From assembly GCA_019038735.1 (NCBI GenBank), contig JAHOYW010000084.1, forward strand, positions 1 to 6,440: a stretch of DNA of 6,440 nt, read 5' to 3'. The DNA comes from Victivallales bacterium. Lineage in GTDB: Bacteria > Verrucomicrobiota > Lentisphaeria > Victivallales > Victivallaceae. The position numbers were made by a program, and so were the translations under genes. Under the pieces are notes generated by a model, which was not told the DNA's origin, did no database searches, and was given only the letters and a program-made list of their open reading frames with translations. This document shows, piece after piece, positions 1 to 4,671 of this stretch (its first letter is position 1; every line of letters begins with the position of its first letter).

Positions 1-363
1 AGTCCATACAACAATACAACATGTACTTTGAGCGTAGATAAAGCCACATACAAAAAAATCATGGCGGAACAAAGGAAATTGCTAAAAAAACAGTATCAAA
101 CAATAATCACTTATGCCGACAAAGATTTATTTAAGAAAAAAGACAAAGTTCTTGTCGCGTTCAACTCTTACGCTTTGTCGGGAGCCGGAGGAAAATTTCC
201 GTTTTTACGGGATTTAGCGAAAAATAAAAAACACATGTTCAAAAACAACAATATTATCATCAGAGACGGACTAAGGCAATATCTCAAAGGAAAAGTATTT
301 ATAGTAAGCAATACGCACGGAAAAATTAGCATTAAACAAAAAAACGAACATCATCCTCGTTGA
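1..363 (+). CDS. 3' part of an unrecognised protein, 5' end outside the window
   Basis: The reading frame is open from the first base to the TGA at 361-363, with no in-frame stop, so the gene probably begins upstream of the window. In-frame start candidates exist at 28 (TTG) and 61 (ATG), but neither has a Shine-Dalgarno sequence in front, which favours an upstream start. The visible part (about 120 residues) is lysine-rich and basic, with a KKK-rich stretch, a hydrophobic strand-like segment (KVLVAFNSYALSG) and a second near KGKVFIVSN. I see no signal peptide, membrane helix or catalytic motif and do not recognise the family. The C-terminus (EHHPR) ends exactly where a structured non-coding region begins. 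A CCTCGTT direct repeat at 355-361 and 601-607 leaves open that the original C-terminus was altered by an insertion. It could also be a degraded fragment. Confidence 0.5.
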   Translation, partial: SPYNNTTCTLSVDKATYKKIMAEQRKLLKKQYQTIITYADKDLFKKKDKVLVAFNSYALSGAGGKFPFLRDLAKNKKHMFKNNNIIIRDGLRQYLKGKVFIVSNTHGKISIKQKNEHHPR

Positions 364-391
364 TATAAAAAACCGCTTGACCGCGGCCCGT

Positions 392-605
392 GATCCAACG
401 GCGGGAAACGTTGGTCGCTCGTCTAAACGAGCGAAATTTAAGTATGACCACATCTAAGATGAGGTCATACGCATTAGACCAATTCATTGCTCGAAAAGCG
501 AAGCTTTTAAAAAATCGGTTGCCTTTCACTCTGCGTAGGCTCAGCCTGCGCAGAGTGCGATTTTTTTAAAAGATGTGAGCAATCGAGTGGCGAGCGTCGC
601 CCTCG
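392..605. repeat. Cluster of six adjacent hairpins
   Basis: Six inverted repeats with short loops follow one another. They are CCAACG/CGTTGG (395-400 and 409-414); TCGCTCGT/ACGAGCGA (415-422 and 427-434, loop CTAA); GTATGACC/GGTCATAC (442-449 and 463-470) with inner CATC/GATG around a TAA loop; AAAAGC/GCTTTT (494-499 and 503-508, loop GAA); a 14-bp stem 527-540 with 544-557 (loop TCA); and GGCGA/TCGCC (589-593 and 597-601), extended by CGAG/CTCG. The fourth and fifth also sit inside a larger imperfect palindrome with ATTGCTC (486-492) and GAGCAAT (577-583) as its outer arms. All arms were matched base by base. Whether the fold matters as RNA, single-stranded DNA or a cruciform cannot be told. 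Confidence 0.75.
527..567 (+). terminator. Candidate rho-independent terminator
   Basis: A 14-bp stem (527-540 with 544-557, thirteen Watson-Crick pairs and one T-G wobble, trinucleotide loop TCA) is followed after CGA by seven T (561-567). The stem is very GC-rich against an AT-rich background. It lies about 165 nt after the stop of the upstream ORF, far for a dedicated terminator, and forms the core of a larger palindrome (486-583), so it may also serve another purpose. Confidence 0.55.
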
Positions 606-682
606 TTATTTAAAAAGATTCAAATTTTTAAGCTCCATTTGAACGATTTCTTGTTATTTTTAGTTTATATGGAGCAAAATAG

Positions 683-702
683 ACGGCTTAAGCCGTATTT
701 TT
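683..702 (+). terminator. Weak terminator-like palindrome
   Basis: A perfect 14-bp palindrome (683-696) can fold as a 5-bp stem ACGGC/GCCGT with a TTAA loop and is followed by A and five T (698-702). The stem is short, so termination would be weak. It may be a chance palindrome in AT-rich DNA. Confidence 0.3.
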
Positions 703-810
703 AAGCTTTTTGTTGCTATTTTTATTGATTTTTATACTTCCTAAAATATGTTATTATATAGGGTCGTGCGAAATGCAGGAAATACAATATTTTATCAGTT
801 ACGATAACAA

Positions 811-834
811 GTAGCTTGCGATTTCCAAGCGCAA
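811..834 (+). repeat. REP-like hairpin with GTAG foot (direct copy)
   Basis: GTAG (811-814), one spacer base, then arms TTGCGATT (816-823) and AAGCGCAA (827-834) around the loop TCC. Seven of eight positions pair, with one A-G mismatch. The layout matches REP sequences mobilised by RAYT (Y1 HUH, IS200-like) transposases, in which a GTAG or GTGG tetranucleotide precedes a palindrome. Confidence 0.6.
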
Positions 835-854
835 ATAGATATTCGCTTTGTTCA

Positions 855-878
855 ATGCGTTCGGAGAACGCATACTAC
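855..878 (-). repeat. REP-like hairpin with GTAG foot (inverted copy)
   Basis: Read on the minus strand this is GTAG (878-875), one spacer base, then ATGCGTTC and GAACGCAT around TCC, a perfect 8-bp stem. It aligns without gaps to the copy at 811-834, identical at 17 of 24 positions, with the same loop. Two of the stem differences are compensatory (A-T to T-A at the base, C-G to T-A at the tip), so pairing is kept while the sequence drifts. The head-to-head pair is a BIME-like arrangement. Confidence 0.6.
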
Positions 879-947
879 TGTGCATTTCGCACGACCCTAA
901 TATTATTATATGGGAATTCTTAATCGCTTGAAAGACTGGAATAAATT

Positions 948-1139
948 ATGAATATCGAAGATAAAATCAGAGTAGCTATTGGAAATAAGCAATTAAAATT
1001 GGTTGCAGATCGCAGGAAGTGGAGAAAATATTATATTTCTATTGTCGAATTAGTTTGGGCAAGAAACTTATGGGATGGCTATGAAATAAATATTTACACC
1101 GAAGAATATGGACGACATCTTGGAACTGTTAAAGTATAA
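948..1139 (+). CDS. Small hypothetical protein, 63 aa
   Basis: An ATG-started frame of 63 codons ending in TAA, basic and rich in aromatic residues (RRKWRKYY around residue 25; four Trp in all). I do not recognise a family. The alternation of charged and hydrophobic residues suggests a small beta-rich fold rather than a membrane protein. There is no strong Shine-Dalgarno sequence, the nearest purine run being GGAA about 7 nt upstream of the ATG. It lies 50 bp to the right of the 137-bp element and 61 bp before the membrane-protein genes, so it may be an accessory gene, or a remnant whose upstream part was displaced. Codon use is AT-rich like the left side of the window. It may not be expressed. 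Confidence 0.45.
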   Translation: MNIEDKIRVAIGNKQLKLVADRRKWRKYYISIVELVWARNLWDGYEINIYTEEYGRHLGTVKV

Positions 1140-1200
1140 AATAGTTCTGATTTCCCCAGAAAAAAGAAAGTATTTGGAATAGAATAACACAGGGATTGAA

Positions 1201-1713
1201 ATGAAAGCATTAACTGGTAAATGGTCATTTTATATTAACGGGGGCTTGTTGTCCGTGATGATTGTCTTGTGCCTTTATCTTTTCCAGGATACAGTCGGCA
1301 TGAATGACGGAATGATTAAGATTTCCGAATATGCCGAACAAAGCGCGGAGCAAATTTCAGCCAATGAGGAAATTGAACTGCCGCCTCTGGAATGGCAGAC
1401 CGGGTTTCTGGGTGGAATTTTCATCGGTGCTCTAGCGGCATCGATAATGAGCGCTAATTGGAAAATTCGTTTTTTTCAGGATAAAGAATCAGGTATTATC
1501 TCCAAAAGCCTGAAAACTGTTTTTTTCGGACTGGGCGGCGGTTTCCTCGTTATGCTTGGCTTACAGCTTGCCGGCGATTCATTTTTAGGGCAGTGGTCCG
1601 GAGCCTTACAGCTTTCCGGCGGCTCGTGGATATTTTTATTATCGTGTTTCGCGGCAGCCAGCGGAATTGCGATTTTGCTTGAACAGCGCGGCGAATCGGG
1701 AGGGGATAAATAA
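1201..1713 (+). CDS. YeeE/YedE-family membrane protein, C-terminal-half type
   Basis: A 170-aa integral membrane protein with four likely helices (about residues 12-28, 67-85, 106-126 and 139-160) and an acidic extramembrane loop between the first two. Residues 111-150 follow the family pattern GGFLxxxGxxLAG...SGxLQLS...SW, which in fused YeeE/YedE transporters lies in the C-terminal half. These proteins bring thiosulfate or related sulfur compounds across the inner membrane. At the position where the family usually has GGC, this protein reads AGDS (Ser127), and the following His appears as Gln131, so the usual chemistry may be absent. AGGGA (1191-1195) five bases before the ATG supports this start. 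The stop overlaps the next start (TAATG), so the two products are probably made together as a complex. Assignment is by remembered family patterns; substrate unknown. Confidence 0.7.
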   Translation: MKALTGKWSFYINGGLLSVMIVLCLYLFQDTVGMNDGMIKISEYAEQSAEQISANEEIELPPLEWQTGFLGGIFIGALAASIMSANWKIRFFQDKESGIISKSLKTVFFGLGGGFLVMLGLQLAGDSFLGQWSGALQLSGGSWIFLLSCFAAASGIAILLEQRGESGGDK

Positions 1714-2267
1714 TGTTAGAAGGTAATTATCGTTTAGCGGCTGCCATTTTTATAGGTATGTTCTGTGGATTTCTGTTGGTCAAATCTGATTTAGCCTGGC
1801 GTAAGACATGTTTAAATATGTTTCTGCTTAAAGACGGACGCTTGCTTAAAACCCTGCTGTTTTCTCTAGGCTTTGGTGTTGCTCTGGTTTATTTTTTGCA
1901 GCACCTTGAAGTAATAAGTCTTCATGTCCGTCCGGGATATTTCTGGGCATCATTGATTGGCGGATCGATTTGCGGAATAGGTCTTGCCTTTTGTTTCCGT
2001 GTGCCGATTACCGCGATCGCGGCTATCGGAACAGGTCGGATTTATGCTCTCTGGAGCATCGTGGGAATGTTTTTAGCGGTATCTTTTGTTGGTCTCATTT
2101 CCGGTTCTCTTTCTTCTTCAATCTATTCCTGGTCAAAACCTTTGGATGCTCCCCAGCAAACCGACGCTTTTCTTGATGCTGGAAACCCCGCTTTGTGGAT
2201 TATGATTTTAACTCTTATATCGCTGGTTTTTCTCCATTTTACATTTAGCGGCGAAGCCGAAGAGTAA
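1713..2267 (+). CDS. YeeE/YedE-family membrane protein, N-terminal-half type
   Basis: A 184-aa membrane protein with about five hydrophobic segments (residues 9-24, 46-63, 76-96, 109-133 and 159-177). It carries family patterns of the N-terminal half of YeeE/YedE: GFLLVKSDLAW...LLKDGRLLK (residues 19-46, matching the usual RSxFC...RDGRLL) and GGSICGIGLA...GTGRIYALW (residues 83-114, matching GGxxFGxGMALAGGC...GEGxLKALW). In both, the signature Cys is replaced: Ala28 in the first, Val97 in the second, with Cys94 three residues earlier. Start ATG overlaps the upstream stop by one base and is preceded by a strong GGGAGGGG (1698-1705), so translation is coupled. The partner gene encodes the other half, but in reverse order compared with fused homologues. 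Likely partner in a heteromeric pore; substrate uncertain given the missing cysteines. Confidence 0.7.
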   Translation: MLEGNYRLAAAIFIGMFCGFLLVKSDLAWRKTCLNMFLLKDGRLLKTLLFSLGFGVALVYFLQHLEVISLHVRPGYFWASLIGGSICGIGLAFCFRVPITAIAAIGTGRIYALWSIVGMFLAVSFVGLISGSLSSSIYSWSKPLDAPQQTDAFLDAGNPALWIMILTLISLVFLHFTFSGEAEE

Positions 2268-2273
2268 GCTTGT

Positions 2274-2672
2274 ATGTCATATTTTTCCGCTAAATCCAAA
2301 CATCTTAAACTTGGAGACAAGGGCGAAAAAATTGCGGCGCGGCTTTTGCGCGATAAAAATTATTCCATCCTCTGCCGTAACTTCAAAGTCAAATCAGGTG
2401 AAATAGATATTGTCGCCCGAGATGGCGGAAATTTAGTTTTTATTGAGGTAAAAACACGTCGTGCCACGACTCGTTCACGCCCGGCGGAAGGCTTAAGTTC
2501 CAAACAGAAAAAGCGTATCTATCATGCCGCGCAAAATTATCTTCGTCAAATCGACAATCCAACAGTCATATATCGATTTGATCTTATTGAAGTAATCCTG
2601 TCACGCTTCAAAATTCATGAAATCCGACATTGGGAAAACAATTTTTCAAAACCAGCAAGTTACGGCAATTAA
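2274..2672 (+). CDS. yraN: YraN family protein (UPF0102), PD-(D/E)XK nuclease-like fold
   Basis: A 132-aa protein with the full UPF0102 signature. It has GDKGEKIAARLL near residues 14-25, the active-site-like SGEIDIVARD (41-50; Glu43, Asp45) followed by FIEVKTR (56-62; Glu58, Lys60), and RFDLIEV (101-107). The D/E...ExK arrangement is that of restriction-endonuclease-like folds and all expected acidic residues plus the lysine are present, so the fold should be catalytically competent. The family's role is poorly settled; a link to DNA processing is assumed from the fold. Length is close to the usual 115-130. The start lies six bases after the upstream stop and has no strong ribosome site (only GAAGAG about 9-14 nt upstream), suggesting translation coupled to the membrane-protein genes. 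Identity is secure from the motifs; function is not. Confidence 0.9.
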   Translation: MSYFSAKSKHLKLGDKGEKIAARLLRDKNYSILCRNFKVKSGEIDIVARDGGNLVFIEVKTRRATTRSRPAEGLSSKQKKRIYHAAQNYLRQIDNPTVIYRFDLIEVILSRFKIHEIRHWENNFSKPASYGN

Positions 2673-2701
2673 AAGTTTTGGGGCTCTTTGTTCTTTATGC
2701 T

Positions 2702-2729
2702 TTGATTTAGAAGTTTATTGCAGTATATT
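2702..2729 (+). promoter_or_regulatory. Possible sigma-70-type promoter before folE
   Basis: TTGATT (2702-2707) and TATATT (2724-2729) are separated by 16 bp in the 89-bp gap between yraN and folE. Transcription would begin near 2736, upstream of the ATG at 2762 but downstream of the in-frame TTG at 2732. The match is imperfect and the surroundings are AT-rich, so this is a weak call. Confidence 0.25.
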
Positions 2730-2761
2730 TCTTGATTGAGAATTTAACATGGAATAATAAA

Positions 2762-3301
2762 ATGAAAGATTCAATCAGAGATATTTTAGTAAAAATGGGC
2801 GAAGATCCGAATCGTCAAGGTTTACTTGACACCCCCGAGCGAGTTATGAAAAGCATGGAATTTCTGACTCGTGGCTACAAACAGAATCTCGAAGAAATTG
2901 TGAATGGGGCAATGTTCGATGCTGAATCGGATGATATGGTTATCCTCAAAAATATTGAGTTTTATAGTATGTGCGAACATCATATGCTGCCTTTTTTGGG
3001 AAAATGTCACATAGGTTATATTCCACAGAAAAAAATCCTTGGAGTCAGTAAGCTGGCAAGAATTGTCGATATGTTTGCCCGCCGCCTGCAGATACAAGAG
3101 CGCCTGACTCGTCAGGTCGCGGAAGCAATTCAGGAAAGCCTTGACACAGAAGGCGTGGGCGTAGTTATGGAAGCTCAACATTTATGTATGGTTATGCGTG
3201 GTGTTGAAAAACAACATTCAGTAATGACTACTTCACGGATGCTCGGTTCTTTCCGCGCGGAAGCTCCTACTCGCAATGAATTTCTGAAGTTGATTAAATA
3301 A
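2762..3301 (+). CDS. folE: GTP cyclohydrolase I
   Basis: Converts GTP to 7,8-dihydroneopterin triphosphate and formate, the first step of folate and other pterin synthesis, in the cytoplasm as a homodecamer in known examples. With the ATG at 2762 the protein is 179 aa. Visible marks are [16 protein letters not shown] (13-28), the zinc and active-site CEHH (Cys71, His73, His74), [18 protein letters not shown] (86-103), [11 protein letters not shown] (108-118), QHLCMVMRG (His140, third zinc ligand Cys142) and the C-terminal TRNEFL. All three zinc ligands (Cys71, His74, Cys142, by comparison with the E. coli enzyme) are present, so this is the zinc-dependent type I enzyme. An in-frame TTG at 2732 would add ten residues but has no ribosome site; GGA at 2751-2753 lies eight bases before the ATG. 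No pterin genes are adjacent. Confidence 0.95.
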   Translation: MKDSIRDILVKMGEDPNRQGLLDTPERVMKSMEFLTRGYKQNLEEIVNGAMFDAESDDMVILKNIEFYSMCEHHMLPFLGKCHIGYIPQKKILGVSKLARIVDMFARRLQIQERLTRQVAEAIQESLDTEGVGVVMEAQHLCMVMRGVEKQHSVMTTSRMLGSFRAEAPTRNEFLKLIK

Positions 3302-3320
3302 GGGCTCTGTTAAAAACACT

Positions 3321-4535
3321 ATGCAGTCAAATAAAAAAAATATAGTTATCTTAGGCTCAACTGGATCAATTGGCACAAACGCGGTAAAAATCGCTCTCGA
3401 ACAGAACGAGTTATTCAATGTTGTCGGGCTTGTCGCTCGTAACAGCATTGAGTCTCTGGCGAAACAAGCGAGAGAGCTTAACTGCAAGACAGTTATTACA
3501 ACAGATAGCAATAAATATGATGAATTAAAATCTTTTGCTCCTGATAATTGTGAAGTGTTGAAAGGAGCGCAGGCTGTACGCGAATTAGTGCTGTGCGAAG
3601 ATGTTGATTTGGTTTTATGTGCGATTATCGGTACTGGTGGACTTTTGCCGGTTATTGACGCCTTGCAGGCTGGAAAGACTGTGGCTTTGGCGAGCAAAGA
3701 AGTTATGGTGATGGCTGGCGAACTGGTTATTGCCGCGGCGCGCGAGGGCGGAGGACAATTAATTCCTGTAGATAGCGAACACAGCGCGATTTTTCAATGT
3801 CTTGAGGGAAATAAGGACAGTGAATTGAATAGAATAATCTTAACCTCAAGCGGCGGAGCTTTTCGGGATTCCACGCAAGCTGAAATTGCCACGGCATCTT
3901 ACGAAGACGCTTTGGCTCATCCAACCTGGGATATGGGGGCGAAAGTTACGGTTGACTCCGCGAGTATGATGAATAAAGCTCTGGAAGTTGTTGAAGCCGG
4001 ATATTTGTTTGACCTGCCGCCGGAAAAAATAGATGTACTTATTCATCGTGAAGCGATTATTCACTCCATGGTCGAATTTGTTGACGCTTGTGTTTTGGCG
4101 CAGATGTCTGAACCGGACATGTGTTTTCCGATCCAGTACGCTATGCTTTATCCCAAGCGCATCGCTAACAGCATGAAAGCATTGAATCTGGCTGAATGCG
4201 GCACTTTGAGCTTTTCGAAGCCGGATAGGAAAAAATTCCCGGCGCTGGATTTTGCTTATGAAGCTTTGCGTCAAGGCGGAACTATGCCGGCAGTTATGAA
4301 TGCCGCGAATGAGGTGGCTGTAGAAAGATTTCGCAAAGGAGAGATTGCCTTTCCGCAAATATGGGCTATCATAGATAGAGTTATGAAACTGCATAACACA
4401 GAGACACAAAAAGATATTGCAACGGTCTTAAAGGCGGATGCCTGGGCAAGAAAAACCGCATTAAATAAAGAATTAACGTCGAACATCGAACATCGAACAT
4501 CGAACGTCGAACGTCGAACGTCGAACGTTGAATAA
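3321..4535 (+). CDS. dxr: 1-deoxy-D-xylulose 5-phosphate reductoisomerase
   Basis: Second enzyme of the MEP isoprenoid pathway: NADPH-dependent rearrangement and reduction of DXP to MEP, cytoplasmic. The 404-aa product shows the NADPH loop GSTGSIG (12-18), ALASKE (122-127, usually LANKE), the metal ligands in VDSEHSAIFQCL (Asp151, Ser152, Glu153), SSGGAF (176-181), HPTWDMG (200-206) and MMNKALEVVEA with Asn218, Lys219 and metal ligand Glu222. All catalytic residues I can place are intact. Residues from about 386 are not part of the normal fold: they are a repeat-encoded tail (TSNIEHR, TSNVERR, TSNVE) that runs into the stop. There is no clear Shine-Dalgarno sequence before the ATG, which sits 19 bp after folE. 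The linkage dxr-rseP-ispG is common in bacteria and supports the call. Confidence 0.97.
   Translation: MQSNKKNIVILGSTGSIGTNAVKIALEQNELFNVVGLVARNSIESLAKQARELNCKTVITTDSNKYDELKSFAPDNCEVLKGAQAVRELVLCEDVDLVLCAIIGTGGLLPVIDALQAGKTVALASKEVMVMAGELVIAAAREGGGQLIPVDSEHSAIFQCLEGNKDSELNRIILTSSGGAFRDSTQAEIATASYEDALAHPTWDMGAKVTVDSASMMNKALEVVEAGYLFDLPPEKIDVLIHREAIIHSMVEFVDACVLAQMSEPDMCFPIQYAMLYPKRIANSMKALNLAECGTLSFSKPDRKKFPALDFAYEALRQGGTMPAVMNAANEVAVERFRKGEIAFPQIWAIIDRVMKLHNTETQKDIATVLKADAWARKTALNKELTSNIEHRTSNVERRTSNVE
4475..4530 (+). repeat. Eight tandem AACRTCG heptamers at the 3' end of dxr
   Basis: Units run 4475-4481, then every seven bases to 4530: one AACGTCG, three AACATCG, three AACGTCG and one AACGTTG, followed directly by the stop context. 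Because three heptamers make 21 bases, the translation repeats every seven residues (TSN-I/V-E-x-R). Variation is nearly all A/G at the fourth base, so the array is young or kept uniform. The complementary heptamer occurs at 4620-4654. Confidence 0.9.
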
Positions 4536-4619
4536 AAAAGTTAAAAACTAAGGGAATAACAAAAATTAATTATTAATAGACTTTTACTTTGTTCAATTTT
4601 GTTGCAAAAGAAAGTCATT

Positions 4620-4654
4620 CGATGTTGGACGTTCGATGTTCAATGTTCAATATT
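4620..4654 (-). repeat. Five inverted copies of the heptamer before rseP
   Basis: Read on the + strand the units are CGATGTT, GGACGTT, CGATGTT, CAATGTT and CAATATT, the complement of AACRTCG with increasing decay to the right. They can pair with the array at the end of dxr over about 35 bp, leaving an 89-nt loop (4531-4619). The array ends six bases before the rseP ribosome site. The A/T-rich loop contains no gene. Confidence 0.85.
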
Positions 4655-4660
4655 TTAAAC

Positions 4661-4666
4661 AGGGAG
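4661..4666 (+). promoter_or_regulatory. Ribosome binding site that fixes the rseP start
   Basis: AGGGAG is five bases before the ATG at 4672. The earlier in-frame ATG at 4636 lies inside the heptamer repeat, has no such site, and would add twelve repeat-derived residues, so 4672 is the better start. Confidence 0.75.
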
Positions 4667-4671
4667 TATTA

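Larger units (their letters stand above)
761..897. mobile_element. 137-bp MITE-like element with 17-bp terminal inverted repeats
   Basis: The left end, GGGTCGTGCGAAATGCA (761-777), is the exact reverse complement of the right end (881-897), 17 of 17 bases. The element is flanked on both sides by TA (759-760 and 898-899), which would fit a TA target duplication as made by IS630/Tc1-mariner transposases, although the flanks are so AT-rich that this could be chance. No coding capacity is present, so it would be non-autonomous. Inside are a small hairpin TTATC/GATAA (792-796 and 803-807) and two GTAG-headed hairpins in opposite orientation. Folded as one strand it makes a long closing stem with three arms, like a cloverleaf. 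No transposase gene is in the window. Confidence 0.75.
364..947. other. 584-bp gene-free, structure-rich intergenic region
   Basis: No convincing coding sequence lies here. The short minus-strand frames that cross it run through the hairpins and match nothing recognisable. The contents, left to right, are a cluster of short-loop hairpins (392-605), an AT-rich stretch with a 7-bp inverted repeat (GCTCCAT 632-638 and ATGGAGC 669-675), a 14-bp palindrome followed by five T (683-702), and a 137-bp element with terminal inverted repeats (761-897). The AT-rich tail 898-947 leads to the next small ORF. The most distinctive parts are listed separately. Confidence 0.8.

Noticed and set aside
271..529. 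Two minus-strand frames (60 and 65 codons) across the hairpin region
   Set aside because: They read through inverted repeats and overlap the first ORF; no start signals or recognisable sequence.
486..583. Integron attC site
   Set aside because: The size and imperfect stem are suggestive, but the outer arms are ATTGCTC and GAGCAAT, not the RYYYAAC and GTTRRRY core sites, and no integrase or cassette is visible.
1201..2267. Single YeeE/YedE gene broken by a frameshift
   Set aside because: The second frame has its own strong Shine-Dalgarno sequence and a TAATG overlap, and the halves are in permuted order, so two genuine genes fit better.
2732..2761. TTG at 2732 as the folE start
   Set aside because: Rare start codon without a ribosome site, and a possible promoter would start transcription after it; the ATG at 2762 gives a normal-length enzyme.
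2673..2761. Folate-type riboswitch before folE
   Set aside because: The gap is only 89 bases, and I see no conserved aptamer sequence or stem-loop set in it.
3846..4409. Minus-strand frame of 187 codons within dxr
   Set aside because: It lies wholly inside dxr, whose motifs are intact, and its translation shows no recognisable domain; it is a shadow frame.
4475..4530. CRISPR array
   Set aside because: The units are seven bases long and directly adjoining, with no spacers and no cas genes.
4636..4671. Upstream in-frame ATG as the rseP start
   Set aside because: It lies within the heptamer repeat and adds MFNVQY-type repeat translation; AGGGAG directly before the ATG at 4672 is a clear ribosome site.
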